DNA of 40,243 nt from an uncultured Hungatella sp. (GCA_947066955.1 CAMTAF010000022.1:1-40243), one strand, 5' to 3'. Positions 1 to 8,467 are shown, counted from the first letter of the stretch. Notes: generated by a model not told the origin, from the letters alone. A program made the numbers and translations.

Positions 1-50
1 TTTTATGGGGAATTCGGAACTGGCTTTGCATAACTATTAACTTTACATAA

Positions 51-569
51 CATCGAGATTACAGTGTGCATACAGAAAATACGCCGGTTAGTATTGAGAT
101 GTACAGAGACAGGCTGGTAATTAGGAGCAGTGGCGGTCTTTATGGGAGCATGTCACTGCAATCTCTTGGCAAGTCAAGACCGGAGACGAGAAACGCTGTT
201 CTGGCCAATATTCTTGAACTGCTGAAAGTGACAGAGAACCGGTATTCCGGCATTCCGACGATTCGAAAGGAATTGAGAGATGCCGGGTTGCCGGAACCGG
301 AATTCAGTGTAAGACACGGCGAGTTCACGGTTGTATTTAGAAACACCATATTCCAGCCAGAGAATGTAGTGGATCATTCTGATATGTTTCAGGCAATTCT
401 TGAATTCTGCAAGACACCCAGATCAAGGCAGGAGATTGTGAACTTCGCTCAGAAGAGCAGATACTATGTAATGAGTACCTGGGTTCAGCCTTTAGTAGGA
501 CAAGGGGCTTTGCGAATGACGATCCCGGATAAGCCCAAGAGTTCGAAACAAAAATTCGTCAAGGTCTGA
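51..569 (+). pseudogene. 3' remnant of RecG-like/AlbA-type ATP-binding protein
   Basis: The reading frame carries an HRDYS motif at 51-65, then an 'IEMYRDRLVIRSSGGLYG' stretch and a C-terminal winged-helix-like part (residues about 105-167 counted from GTG 66). This is the typical end of the AlbA_2 (AAA_4) / HATPase_c_4 ATP-binding proteins often annotated as RecG-like transcriptional regulators, usually some 400-550 residues long. A TAA stop at 48-50 lies in the same frame directly before HRDYS, so only about the last third can be made from this frame. The GTG at 66 has no Shine-Dalgarno sequence and follows a motif that is internal in relatives. I infer a decayed gene; a sequencing error or a programmed event is less likely. 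The 5' part lies outside the window. Confidence 0.6.
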
Positions 570-574
570 AATAA

Positions 575-596
575 GCCTCCGGCCCAAACCGGAGGC
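575..596. terminator. Bidirectional hairpin terminator
   Basis: A perfect 8-bp stem (575-582 with 589-596) closes a 6-base loop. It lies between the end of the RecG-like remnant (569) and the convergent LysR gene (623). The plus-strand tail is only moderately T-rich (TGTTAAAC); on the minus strand the tail is TTATTTC. It probably serves both convergent units, though neither T-tract is strong. Confidence 0.55.
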
Positions 597-622
597 TGTT
601 AAACAATATAGCAACTATTTTT

Positions 623-1579
623 TCATAGATTTGGCGCAGGTGATACGCATTCTTTCGCAATCCGTATGAATTCTTTTGTAGCCTGGGACATATAATGGCC
701 TTTGTGGTACCCGATTCCCAAGATCCCCCGGGCTTTGGGGGAATTTAGGTGATAAAAGCCGGCTTTGAAGTACCCCTCCCCCCATTCCTTCTGGATATCC
801 TGGCCGGACATGAACATTCTGGGGTAGAAGGTGATCCCCATCCCCTTTAAGGTCAGGGCCAGGGCGGTCTCGATGTTTTCCGTCTCCAGTATGATCCTGG
901 GATTGATCTCAGCCTCGGCAAACATCTCGTCCGCCAAGGTGCGGACCCGGTTTCCTGAATTGATCAGGAGGAAGGGGCAGTCCTTCACAAGGGTTAAGTC
1001 TGCGTTTTGGGCCAGCTGTTCTTTTAACCGGGCCAGGTGTCCGGGATAGCTTCTCTCCAGGACAGCGTCAGGGACTACCAGGAGGATTTCCTCTTCGCAG
1101 ATGGGAACGGTCTCCACGTTTTCTACTTTAAAGGGAAGCATGCCGATGATCAGGTCCACATCTCCGTGGAGCAGGTCCGCATCCAATTCCGTGGAATTGC
1201 CCTCCTTGAGATGCAGGTCAATGCCCGGAAACCGCTCCTGATATACAGGAAGGATTCGGGGAAGGATCTTGCGGCCCCTGGTGTGGGACATTCCGATGGT
1301 CAGCTGTCCTTTGGTGAAATCTTTGATGTCGGCGATTTCCTGGTAAGTCTCCTCCCTCAAAAGCAGGAGCTGGCGGGCCCGCTTTTTGAGAACCTGCCCC
1401 GCGTAGGTGAGGGTTAAGGGGGCTGTCCGGTTAAAGAGGGCAACCCCGAATTCTTTCTCCAAGTTGGAGATGTGACTGCTTAAGGACTGCTGGGAGATAT
1501 ACAGCCGTTTGGCGGCTCTGGTGAAGTTCAGTTCCTCCGCGGCGGCCAGAAAATATTCCAGATTCAGAAAATTGATCAT
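623..1579 (-). CDS. LysR-family transcriptional regulator
   Basis: 318 residues, the normal LTTR length. Residues 1-60 form the winged HTH (NFTRAAKRLYISQQSLSSHI, then the wing up to LFNRT), and residues from about 90 form the periplasmic-binding-protein-like effector domain beginning 'GQLTIGMSHTRG'. The effector is not predictable. The ATG overlaps the stop of the upstream phosphatase gene as ATGA, with a CAGGAGG about 14 bases upstream, so the two are one minus-strand operon. LTTRs commonly control a neighbour or their own operon; the AT-rich gap at 2330-2440 would be the natural binding region, but I could not pick out a convincing LTTR box. Confidence 0.92.
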   Translation of the reverse strand: MINFLNLEYFLAAAEELNFTRAAKRLYISQQSLSSHISNLEKEFGVALFNRTAPLTLTYAGQVLKKRARQLLLLREETYQEIADIKDFTKGQLTIGMSHTRGRKILPRILPVYQERFPGIDLHLKEGNSTELDADLLHGDVDLIIGMLPFKVENVETVPICEEEILLVVPDAVLERSYPGHLARLKEQLAQNADLTLVKDCPFLLINSGNRVRTLADEMFAEAEINPRIILETENIETALALTLKGMGITFYPRMFMSGQDIQKEWGEGYFKAGFYHLNSPKARGILGIGYHKGHYMSQATKEFIRIAKECVSPAPNL

Positions 1580-2319
1580 GACCCGGTCCGCGCCTCCTGA
1601 AAAATCCCGGCAGCAGGGATGTAGGGGATGAGTTTGTCCGCGGATGTGTTGGCGATCAGCTCCCCGGGGAAATGGATCTCCTCAAGAAGGGCATGGGCCA
1701 GGCTGTGGTTTCCGGCGTCATCCACCCAGTGGGCATCGCTGCCCATGAGTATGGAAACATGGTAGCGGACGCACAGTTCCAGCATCTGGAGATAGTGCTC
1801 CTTGGCGCCCTGGCGGAAGGAGCCGGGCTTTAGGGAGCTGCTGTTTACCTCCAGAAGCTTGTGGTGCTCCCCGGCGGCAGATACCAGAGTGTCGTAGTCC
1901 ACAGGGTAGCGGCCGTCGTCGGGGTGGCCGATGATCTGGATCCGGGGGTTTTTTATGGCGCCTAAGTAAGCGTCGGTGTTCTGGGCCGCGGTGCCGGGCT
2001 GGCAGCAGGGAATATGGAGGCTGGCGATGGCGTAATCCATCTTGGCCAGAATATCGTCGCTTAAATCCACATTGCCCTGGTAATCCAGGATATTCAGCTC
2101 ACATCCCATCAGCAGGCCGATGCCGGTCTGGTGTCTGGGGATGGCCTTAAAGTTGGAAAAATACATCCGGCCGCAGCTTCCCGGCATGGCCGGACCGTGG
2201 TCGCTGGAGCCAAAGATCCGTATCCCTGCCGTTTTCGCGCCCTGAATCATTTCTGAGAGGGTATTGTAAGCATGGCCGCTGGCCAAAGTATGCGTGTGAA
2301 GATCGATGATATCTCTCAT
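1576..2319 (-). CDS. PHP-domain phosphatase (YcdX-like)
   Basis: 247 residues from ATG 2319. The polymerase-and-histidinol-phosphatase fold is shown by the metal-binding motifs DLHTHT (residues 4-9), a GSSDHGP motif, 'IIGHPDD' in the middle and 'GSDAHW' near residue 190, in the same order as E. coli YcdX, a trinuclear-zinc phosphatase of about 245 residues. The substrate is unknown. A GTG nine bases upstream (2328) would add three residues but overlaps the AGAGGTG ribosome-binding site, so ATG 2319 is preferred. First gene of a two-gene operon with the LysR regulator; an unlinked housekeeping phosphatase role is equally possible. Confidence 0.85.
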   Translation of the reverse strand: MRDIIDLHTHTLASGHAYNTLSEMIQGAKTAGIRIFGSSDHGPAMPGSCGRMYFSNFKAIPRHQTGIGLLMGCELNILDYQGNVDLSDDILAKMDYAIASLHIPCCQPGTAAQNTDAYLGAIKNPRIQIIGHPDDGRYPVDYDTLVSAAGEHHKLLEVNSSSLKPGSFRQGAKEHYLQMLELCVRYHVSILMGSDAHWVDDAGNHSLAHALLEEIHFPGELIANTSADKLIPYIPAAGIFQEARTGS

Positions 2320-2398
2320 AAAAGACACACCTCTTTATAAAAATTTTATTTTTCTCCAATATAACATATTTTTTTTAAGAAAACTATAAAAATAATGA

Positions 2399-2427
2399 TG
2401 TAGAATTATAGAATTTTATGGTATGAT
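2399..2427 (+). promoter_or_regulatory. Possible promoter of the S1-domain gene
   Basis: A TATGAT -10-like hexamer at 2422-2427 lies within AT-rich DNA, with a weak TGTAGA at the -35 position (2399-2404, 17-bp spacer). It lies between divergent genes and just ahead of the repeat and ribosome-binding site of the S1-domain gene. Weak -35 match, so low confidence. Confidence 0.3.
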
Positions 2428-2444
2428 ATAAGGCAAAGGCTGTG

Positions 2445-2490
2445 GGCAGGTGCCGCAGGGCGGCGCGTGCCGATACCAAAAACTAGGAGG
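2445..2490 (+). repeat. Dispersed structured repeat, copy A (3' hairpin only)
   Basis: Begins GGCAGGTG, contains a GC-rich hairpin (GCCGC / GCGGC with loop AGG), then a GCGTGCCGATACC segment and ends in AGGAGG, which is the ribosome-binding site of the S1-domain gene starting at 2500. It matches the second half of the longer copies at 3352, 11618 and 11713; the first hairpin is absent. Diverged in the stem but still pairing. Confidence 0.7.
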
Positions 2491-2499
2491 AACAATATC

Positions 2500-3342
2500 A
2501 TGAGCCAGGAATTAACACCCGAAGTAACCAAGACACTTGAGGCAGCAGAAGCTGCCGAGACACCAGCCGTCGAGACACCAGCCGCTGAGACACCGGCCGC
2601 CGAGACACCGGCACCTCAGGCAGCCGCTCCGGCGGAGTCCATGGAGGACTATGCCGCGGAGCTGGAGGAGTCCTACAAAGCATTTGACCAGCGCCGGAAT
2701 CAGACGTATGTTCCGGAAGAATCCCCGGACGCGGAAAAGTGGCAGGAGATCCGCCAGATGCAGGCTGACAAGGTTGTGGTGAAAGTAAAGATCAAAGAGA
2801 TCGTAAAGGGCGGAGCCATCGCCTACTTAAATGACCTTCAGGCATTTATCCCCGCTTCCCAGCTTTCCTTAAGCTATGTGGAGAAGCTGGAGGACTGGAC
2901 GGGCAAATATATTGAAGCCTATATCATCACCGCGGACCCGGAGAAGAAGCGCCTGGTGCTGTCTGCCAGGGAACTGTTAAAGGAGCGCAGGGAAGCGGCC
3001 CGCCTTGAGAAGCTGGCCTCCTACAAAGCAGGAGACGTGGTGGAGGGAACGGTTGACACCTTGAAAGACTACGGCGCCTTTGTAAACCTGGAAGGCGGCG
3101 TGTCAGGCCTTCTGCACGTTTCCCAGATCAGCGCCCAGAGGATCAAACACCCGGGAGTGGTGCTGAAGGAGGGACAGAAGGTTAAGGTAAAGATCCTTTC
3201 CGTTGAGAACGGCAAGATCAGCCTGAGCATGAAGGCCCTGGAGGCTCAGGAGTCCCGGGAAGAGGAAAAGCATTTTGAGTATAAGAGCACAGGTGAGGCG
3301 TTTACCGGTCTGGGAGATCTGCTGAAGGATTTGAAATTCTAG
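2500..3342 (+). CDS. S1-domain RNA-binding protein (ribosomal S1-like)
   Basis: 280 residues. Two S1 OB-fold domains, at about residues 90-158 (VVVKVKIKEIVKGGAIAYL) and 176-248 (GDVVEGTVDTLKDYGAFVNL, GLLHVSQIS), follow an acidic, Ala/Pro-rich N-terminal tail. The tail contains four tandem 15-bp units encoding E-T-P-A-x (2557-2616). Much shorter than true ribosomal protein S1 with 4-6 domains; Clostridia commonly have such two-domain proteins, which presumably bind mRNA or help translation, but the exact role is not established. ATG 2500 is chosen because AGGAGG is at 2485-2490; a GTG at 2467 would read through the dispersed repeat and is spurious. Confidence 0.88.
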   Translation: MSQELTPEVTKTLEAAEAAETPAVETPAAETPAAETPAPQAAAPAESMEDYAAELEESYKAFDQRRNQTYVPEESPDAEKWQEIRQMQADKVVVKVKIKEIVKGGAIAYLNDLQAFIPASQLSLSYVEKLEDWTGKYIEAYIITADPEKKRLVLSARELLKERREAARLEKLASYKAGDVVEGTVDTLKDYGAFVNLEGGVSGLLHVSQISAQRIKHPGVVLKEGQKVKVKILSVENGKISLSMKALEAQESREEEKHFEYKSTGEAFTGLGDLLKDLKF

Positions 3343-3351
3343 ATAGGACCA

Positions 3352-3444
3352 GGAGGAGGGCAAATGCGCAGCATTTTTAGGATGCCCTCCGACGACATGG
3401 CAGGTGACGCGCAAGCGCCGCGTGCTGATACCCGATGGAGGAGG
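3352..3444 (+). repeat. Dispersed structured repeat, copy B (both hairpins)
   Basis: First hairpin: GGAGGGCA (3355-3362) pairs with TGCCCTCC (3383-3390) around an inner AATGC/GCATT stem (3363-3367 with 3371-3375). Second hairpin: GGCAGGTG then ACGCG (3407-3411) pairing with CGCGT (3419-3423). The 3' end GGAGGAGG provides the ribosome-binding site for the alarmone synthetase at 3451. Relative to copies C and D the stems carry paired base changes (G:C for A:T in the outer stem, T:A for C:G in the inner stem), which is covariation. Confidence 0.85.
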
Positions 3445-3450
3445 GATAAG

Positions 3451-4110
3451 ATGGACCATATCCCCAAAACGTATGACCAGCTGGAGCAGTGGAATTCTCT
3501 GATGTTTCTCTACAGCTCGGCGCTCAAGGAGATCAATGTAAAGATTGAGATCCTCAACAATGAATTTATTCATATTTATAACTACACACCCATTGAGCAT
3601 GTGAAATCCCGGCTGAAGAACGCGGAGAGCATTGTCCGCAAGATGAAAAGGCACAACTATGAGGTGACCATCGCCAATATGACGGAAAAGCTCAGCGATA
3701 TTGCCGGGATCCGGATCATCTGCTCCTTTACCTCGGATATCTATCAGATCGCTGATATGATATCCAGGCAGAGGGATGTGACGGTGCTGTACATTAAGGA
3801 TTACATCAAAAACCCCAAGCCCAACGGCTACAAAAGCTATCACATGGTGGTGACTATCCCGGTATATCTGTCGGAAGGGCCGGTGGAGACCAAGGTGGAG
3901 ATCCAGATCCGCACCGTGGCCATGGATTTCTGGGCCAGCTTAGAGCACAAGATCTATTACAAGTTTGAGGGGGAGGGACCGGACTATCTGCAGCAGGAGC
4001 TGAAGGCGTGCGCGGATATGGTGAATATGCTGGATGCCAAGATGTATTCTCTCAATGAGGCCATCCTGGCATGGAACAGCCAGAGAGAACAGAGAGAGGC
4101 AGAAGGATGA
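3451..4110 (+). CDS. Small alarmone synthetase, RelQ-type GTP pyrophosphokinase family
   Basis: 219 residues, the usual length of single-domain small alarmone synthetases. The RelA/SpoT synthetase fold is seen from 'HVKSRLKNAESIVRKMKR' through 'LSDIAGIRIICSF' to 'KPNGYKSYHM' and 'VEIQIRT.AMDFWASLEHKI' (ribosyl- and pyrophosphate-handling motifs). There is no hydrolase, TGS or ACT domain. It should transfer pyrophosphate from ATP to GDP/GTP to make (p)ppGpp in the cytosol. ATG 3451 follows GGAGGAGGG; an upstream frame to 3364 is only the dispersed repeat read as protein. Its stop overlaps the next start (ATGA at 4107-4110), indicating coupling. Confidence 0.88.
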   Translation: MDHIPKTYDQLEQWNSLMFLYSSALKEINVKIEILNNEFIHIYNYTPIEHVKSRLKNAESIVRKMKRHNYEVTIANMTEKLSDIAGIRIICSFTSDIYQIADMISRQRDVTVLYIKDYIKNPKPNGYKSYHMVVTIPVYLSEGPVETKVEIQIRTVAMDFWASLEHKIYYKFEGEGPDYLQQELKACADMVNMLDAKMYSLNEAILAWNSQREQREAEG

Positions 4111-5903
4111 GGACCTTACTGAGAGAGACGGGGCAGATCATCCGGTTCAACTTAAAGAACCTGCTGTTGTTTTTTATAGGATACCGGCTGACAGCGGCTG
4201 CGGTGTATCTGCGGCTGCTGTCAGCCGGTATGCGGTTTTCTCTGGACAGGGCGGGGTACGGCTACCTGACTCTTGAGAATGCGGGAAAAGTGTTCTTAAG
4301 TCCCTGGACCATCCCGGTTGTGCTGGTTCTGTCCGGGACAGGGCTTTTCTTTCTTATGACAGAGGCCGGAGGATTGGTGGCGGCGTACTCGGCAGCCGTG
4401 TATTCCCTGAGACTGTCGGGGCTTCAGATTTTTACCCAGGGACTCCAGAGCGCCATCCAGCAGGTCCGGCGAAAGAATTTTGGGCTTTTTGCCGTTGCGC
4501 TGGCGGATTTTCTGCTGATGAACCTGGTGTATCTCTACCGGGCCCTGACCCACATAAAGCCTGTGGATTTTGTCATCGAGGAGATGGCGGGGCGTCCCGG
4601 GATCTGGGGGGCAGTGGCTTTGGCGGTCTGCGCCTGCGTGGCCGCGGTGATCCCCGCTTATTTCGCGTTCCACCAGTGCATGGCGGATCAGAAATTTTAC
4701 AGGGACGCGAGAGCGGGGAGCGTGGAGATGTTAAAAGGCAGATGGCTTGGGACCATAGTCCGGGTGGTGTTCCCCCAGCTTCTGGTGATAGGGGCAGCCT
4801 GGGCTCTTTACCGGTTTCTTCTGGTGCTGATGGCTGTGTTTACCGTATTTTTTGTCAAAAGAGAGCTGCAGCTCTCCTTTCTCATACGGGCCTCATCCTG
4901 GACCGAGTGGATAGTCATGGCAGCGGCGGGGATGGGGGCAAGCCTTATTTTTTTTGCGGATCTCACTGTACAGTACTACAAATACGGGGAGAGCCAGATC
5001 GGAAGAAAACATTTTTTCTATACAGGCGAGGCGCTGGTCAGCAGAAAAAACGGTCTGGCGGTGCTGGCAGTGTCCGGGCTCATCGGAGGGCTGGGTCTGA
5101 TCGACGGGGCGCTCAACGGCACATTTCTCTCAAGCTCCGTTGTGGTGCAGACGGAGATCACGGCCCACAGGGGAAGTTCCGCCTCTGCGCCGGAAAATAC
5201 CATGGCTGCCATAGAGGCCGCGGTGGAAGAGATGGCGGACTGGGCAGAGATCGATGTCCAGGAGACAGGGGATGGAGTGGTGGTTCTGTGTCACGATACC
5301 AGCCTGCGGCGGGTGGCAGGGATTAAGAGCAATATAAAAGATCTGACATTTGAGGAGATCAAAGAAGTGGACGTGGGTTCCTGGTTTGGAGAGGAATTCG
5401 CAGGCGAGAGAATACCGGCCCTGGCGGAAGTTATGGAGTACGCCAAGGGGCGGCTGAATCTGAACATTGAACTGAAATATTCGGGGATGAACAGCATGCT
5501 GCCGGAGAAGGTGCAGCAGCTGGTGGCAGAGTACGGGATGGAAGACCAGTGCGTTATTTCCTGTACCAATTTAAATTATTTAAGGCGGGTAAAAAGAGCA
5601 GATCCCCGGATAAAGACAGGGTATATCATCCCCGCGGCCTATGGGGATTATTATATGGATGAGGATGTGGATGTGATCAGCATCCGCTCCGGATTTGTCA
5701 CAAAGGGCCTGGTGAGGGCTGCTCATGAGGCCGGGAAGAGCGTTCACGCCTGGACGGTCAATGAGAAGCTGGAGTTAGAGCGGATGCGGGTGCTTATGGT
5801 GGACAATGTGATCACGGATATGCCGGTGCTGGCCAGGGAGATCCTGTACCGGGAGGAGGTTACGGAGAGCCTTCTGGAATATCTGAAGCTGATCTTTCAG
5901 TGA
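4107..5903 (+). CDS. Membrane glycerophosphodiester phosphodiesterase
   Basis: 598 residues. The first ~350 are an integral membrane domain with several hydrophobic helices (for example 'IPVVLVLSGTGLFFLM', 'AVALAVCACVAAVIPAYFAF'), of the GPDPase_memb type. The C-terminal ~240 residues form a GDPD TIM barrel with TAHRGSSASAPENT, AEIDVQ, VLCHDTSL and ELKY metal/catalytic motifs. It should cleave glycerophosphodiesters to glycerol-3-phosphate and an alcohol at the outer membrane face, possibly from lipid or teichoic acid turnover. It overlaps the alarmone synthetase gene by four bases, so ATG 4107 is used rather than the in-frame ATG at 4071 inside that gene. Confidence 0.9.
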   Translation: MRTLLRETGQIIRFNLKNLLLFFIGYRLTAAAVYLRLLSAGMRFSLDRAGYGYLTLENAGKVFLSPWTIPVVLVLSGTGLFFLMTEAGGLVAAYSAAVYSLRLSGLQIFTQGLQSAIQQVRRKNFGLFAVALADFLLMNLVYLYRALTHIKPVDFVIEEMAGRPGIWGAVALAVCACVAAVIPAYFAFHQCMADQKFYRDARAGSVEMLKGRWLGTIVRVVFPQLLVIGAAWALYRFLLVLMAVFTVFFVKRELQLSFLIRASSWTEWIVMAAAGMGASLIFFADLTVQYYKYGESQIGRKHFFYTGEALVSRKNGLAVLAVSGLIGGLGLIDGALNGTFLSSSVVVQTEITAHRGSSASAPENTMAAIEAAVEEMADWAEIDVQETGDGVVVLCHDTSLRRVAGIKSNIKDLTFEEIKEVDVGSWFGEEFAGERIPALAEVMEYAKGRLNLNIELKYSGMNSMLPEKVQQLVAEYGMEDQCVISCTNLNYLRRVKRADPRIKTGYIIPAAYGDYYMDEDVDVISIRSGFVTKGLVRAAHEAGKSVHAWTVNEKLELERMRVLMVDNVITDMPVLAREILYREEVTESLLEYLKLIFQ

Positions 5904-5976
5904 CCCTGGTTCGGGGCGCGGCGGCGGATCTTAAGGCCAGGAAGGCCTGGGAAGAGAGAGGAAGGAGAAAGAGATC

Positions 5977-6426
5977 ATGAAGATCGTGGTGCAGAGGGTG
6001 AAGGAGGCAAGCGTGACCGTGGACGGGCAGGTGGTGGGCCGGATCGGAGCCGGTTTTCTGGCGCTCGTGGGAGCGGCGGAGGAGGATACGGAACAGACTG
6101 TCGAAAAGATGGTGGACAAGATGTGCAAACTGAGGATCTTTCCGGACAGTGAGGGAAAGACCAACCTGTCCTTAAAGGATGTGGGAGGGGAGCTTCTGGT
6201 GGTGAGCCAGTTTACCCTCTATGCGGACTGCAAAAAGGGCAACCGTCCAAGTTTTGTGAAGGCAGGAAGCCCTGACAAGGCTAAAAAGCTTTATGAGCAC
6301 GCGGTGGACCGCTGCCGGCTCTACGCGGATAAGGTGGAACATGGGATATTCGGAGCGGACATGAAGGTGTCCCTGGTAAATGACGGGCCTTTTACCATTC
6401 TTCTGGACAGCGAAGAATTATTCTGA
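5977..6426 (+). CDS. dtd: D-aminoacyl-tRNA deacylase
   Basis: 149 residues, the family length. It carries the diagnostic SQFTLYAD and NDGPFT motifs and starts [20 protein letters not shown] hydrolyses D-aminoacyl-tRNAs (and Gly-tRNA-Ala) in the cytosol and works as a homodimer whose cis-proline and SQ residues reach across the active site. Purine-rich ribosome-binding site GGAAGGAGAAAG just upstream. It is 73 bp downstream of the phosphodiesterase; that gap contains a small hairpin (CCAGG-AAGG-CCTGG) without a T-tract. Confidence 0.96.
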   Translation: MKIVVQRVKEASVTVDGQVVGRIGAGFLALVGAAEEDTEQTVEKMVDKMCKLRIFPDSEGKTNLSLKDVGGELLVVSQFTLYADCKKGNRPSFVKAGSPDKAKKLYEHAVDRCRLYADKVEHGIFGADMKVSLVNDGPFTILLDSEELF

Positions 6427-6472
6427 ATTTTTTGTTAATTTTGCAGAAAAGCTTTTTTTTAAGAAAAGGATG

Positions 6473-6481
6473 TGCTATACT
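6473..6481 (+). promoter_or_regulatory. Extended -10 promoter element before FKBP lipoprotein gene
   Basis: TGCTATACT at 6473-6481 is a TGn-extended -10 element. The -35 position falls in an oligo-T run, with an A/T-rich region upstream. It is the only AT-rich gap between dtd and the lipoprotein gene and fits a promoter for the lipoprotein-HAD pair. Confidence 0.45.
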
Positions 6482-6544
6482 TGAACTCAGGCCCTTGGGG
6501 TCAATACAAAGCAGTGAAATTTTTTAAGAAAGAAAAGGGAAGTA

Positions 6545-7672
6545 ATGATGAAGAAAAGTTTAAAAGTGTGCGTGTGTGGCCTCGTGGCTGTGATGATGGT
6601 GTCTGGGTGCTCCAAAAAGGCGGATTCCGCCACAGATACAACGGCTGCGGTCACGGATGCTTCTGTAGAGACCACGGGGGAGACAGGAGACGGGACAGAG
6701 GCTGAGACAGCGGCCCAGGAGCCGCCGGCTATGGCAGATCCGGGAAAAGTGGAGAAGCTGGGCAACTATAAGGGCGTTACCTTCACTCCCATGTCCACGG
6801 AGGTTACCGACGAGGACGTGGAGGAGAGGATCCAGTCCCTGGTGGCAGCTTATCCGGAATTTAACGAGGTAGACAGGGCGGCCGCGGAGGGAGATGTGGT
6901 GAACATCGACTATGTGGGAAAGAAGGATGGAACCGCTTTTGAAGGAGGAACCGCGGAGGGCTATGATTTAACGCTGGGATCCGGACAGTTTATCGACGGT
7001 TTTGAGGATGGACTCATCGGAGCCGTAAAGGGACAGGAGCTGAACCTGGATCTCACATTTCCTGAGCAGTACCACAGCGAGGAGCTGGCAGGCCAGGCGG
7101 TGGTGTTTGAAGTGAAGGTCAACGCGGTTAAGGAGCAGGTGGAGCCGGAGCTCAGCGACGCTTTTATCGCGGAGCACACAGATTCCGCCACTGTGGAGGA
7201 ATACCGGAAGGCCGCCAGGGAAGAGATGGAGGAGATGGCCCGGTCCAACGCGGATAATCAGAAGAAGTCCGATGTATTTTTAAAGGTGATTGACGACAGC
7301 GAGGTCACTACACCGGAGGAGTCCATCCAGACCACCTTTGAGCAGCAGAAAGCTTCCTACGAGCAGCAGGCTGAGATGTTCGGCATGGACTTGGAGACCC
7401 TGGCGAGCTACTATGGCACGGATCTGGAGGGTTTTGAGAGCGAGCTGATGGAGATAGCCAAGGAGATCTGCAAGCAGAACGCCGTGGTCAAGGCTATCGC
7501 TGAGGCGGAGAACCTTACGGTGGAGGATTCCGACAGGGAGGCTCTGGCGGAGGAATTCGGATACCCGGATGTGGCTACTATGATTGTGAACGCGGGAGCG
7601 GATAATGTGGATAACTATATTCTCACCGAGAAGGTTGTCCAGCTGATCGCGGACAACGCGGTGGAAGAATAA
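6545..7672 (+). CDS. FKBP-type / trigger-factor-like peptidyl-prolyl isomerase lipoprotein
   Basis: 375 residues. An N-terminal lipoprotein signal peptide with lipobox VSGC (Cys about residue 22) is followed by an acidic Thr/Ala-rich linker. A segment like the end of the trigger-factor N domain (residues ~75-115) leads into an FKBP domain (GDVVNIDYVGKKDGTAFEGG, GSGQFIDGFEDGLIGAVKG, LTFPEQYH; residues ~115-200) and a helical trigger-factor C-like domain. It should be a surface-anchored foldase/chaperone acting on secreted proteins, functionally comparable to PrsA. Ribosome-binding site AAGGGAAG precedes two adjacent ATGs (6545, 6548). The HAD gene follows after three bases. Confidence 0.88.
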   Translation: MMKKSLKVCVCGLVAVMMVSGCSKKADSATDTTAAVTDASVETTGETGDGTEAETAAQEPPAMADPGKVEKLGNYKGVTFTPMSTEVTDEDVEERIQSLVAAYPEFNEVDRAAAEGDVVNIDYVGKKDGTAFEGGTAEGYDLTLGSGQFIDGFEDGLIGAVKGQELNLDLTFPEQYHSEELAGQAVVFEVKVNAVKEQVEPELSDAFIAEHTDSATVEEYRKAAREEMEEMARSNADNQKKSDVFLKVIDDSEVTTPEESIQTTFEQQKASYEQQAEMFGMDLETLASYYGTDLEGFESELMEIAKEICKQNAVVKAIAEAENLTVEDSDREALAEEFGYPDVATMIVNAGADNVDNYILTEKVVQLIADNAVEE

Positions 7673-7675
7673 CCC

Positions 7676-8467
7676 ATGGGAAGAAAAGCACTTTTTTTTG
7701 ATGTGGACGGCACGCTGTTCAGCGAGACGGAGCGCATTGTGCCGGAGAGCGCCAAGAGAGCCCTCATAGAGACAAGGAAAAAAGGGAATCTGGTGTTCAT
7801 CAACTCAGGCAGGGTCATGAGCAACCTGGGCCCTGTCATGAAGCTGGTGGAGTCGGACGGGTATCTGTGCGGGTGCGGCACCTATGTGGAGATGGGCGGC
7901 GAGAGAGTGTACTGTCATCGGATTCCCCACGACAGGGGGATCCAGGTGAAGAAGGCCATTGTCCGGTATGATTTTGACGGGGTCTTGGAGGGCATTGAGA
8001 GCTGCTATTTCCAGAAGGGGGAGTCCCGAATCCCTAAGGTCAGGGAGCTGAAAGGCTTTATGAGAGAAGGGGGCCACTTAAGCCCCTGGGGATGGGAAGA
8101 CGACTGTTACGAGTTTGACAAGTTCTGCGTGGTGGCTGACGAGCGCAGCGACAGAGCGGGACTGTTCGCCTTTCTGGAGCCGGACTTCCAGGTGATTGAC
8201 CGGGGCGATGACTTTTATGAGTGCGTGCCCAAAGGCCACACCAAGGCTACAGCCATAGAGCTGGTCCTTAGGCGCCTGGGCATGGGTCTGGAGGACGCGT
8301 GGGTGTTTGGCGACAGCAGCAATGACCTGGATATGTTCCGGTATGCCCGCAACGCGGTGCTTATGGGAAAGCATGACAAGGTGCTGGAGCCCTATGCCAC
8401 CTTTGTGACCAAGACCGTGGAAGAGGATGGAATCGAATATGCCATGAAGAACCTGGGGCTTTTATAA
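7676..8467 (+). CDS. HAD-superfamily hydrolase, Cof/IIB type
   Basis: 263 residues. Motif I is DVDGT (residues 9-13), motif II INSGR, and the late motif GDSSNDLDM with a following Lys context (MGKHDK) completes the HAD phosphatase site. The type IIB cap lies between residues ~85 and 190. Family members dephosphorylate sugar phosphates, phospholipid head groups or flavin precursors; the substrate cannot be read from sequence. It begins three bases after the lipoprotein stop with GGAAG as a modest ribosome-binding site, and ends within a Rho-independent terminator. Confidence 0.88.
   Translation: MGRKALFFDVDGTLFSETERIVPESAKRALIETRKKGNLVFINSGRVMSNLGPVMKLVESDGYLCGCGTYVEMGGERVYCHRIPHDRGIQVKKAIVRYDFDGVLEGIESCYFQKGESRIPKVRELKGFMREGGHLSPWGWEDDCYEFDKFCVVADERSDRAGLFAFLEPDFQVIDRGDDFYECVPKGHTKATAIELVLRRLGMGLEDAWVFGDSSNDLDMFRYARNAVLMGKHDKVLEPYATFVTKTVEEDGIEYAMKNLGLL

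Noticed and set aside
3103-3843. 246-residue minus-strand open frame across the S1 and alarmone synthetase genes
   Set aside because: It is antisense to two well-supported genes with conserved motifs and shows no family features.
5936-5950. Terminator between the phosphodiesterase and dtd genes
   Set aside because: A 5-bp hairpin exists but no T-tract follows, and it runs straight into the dtd ribosome-binding site.
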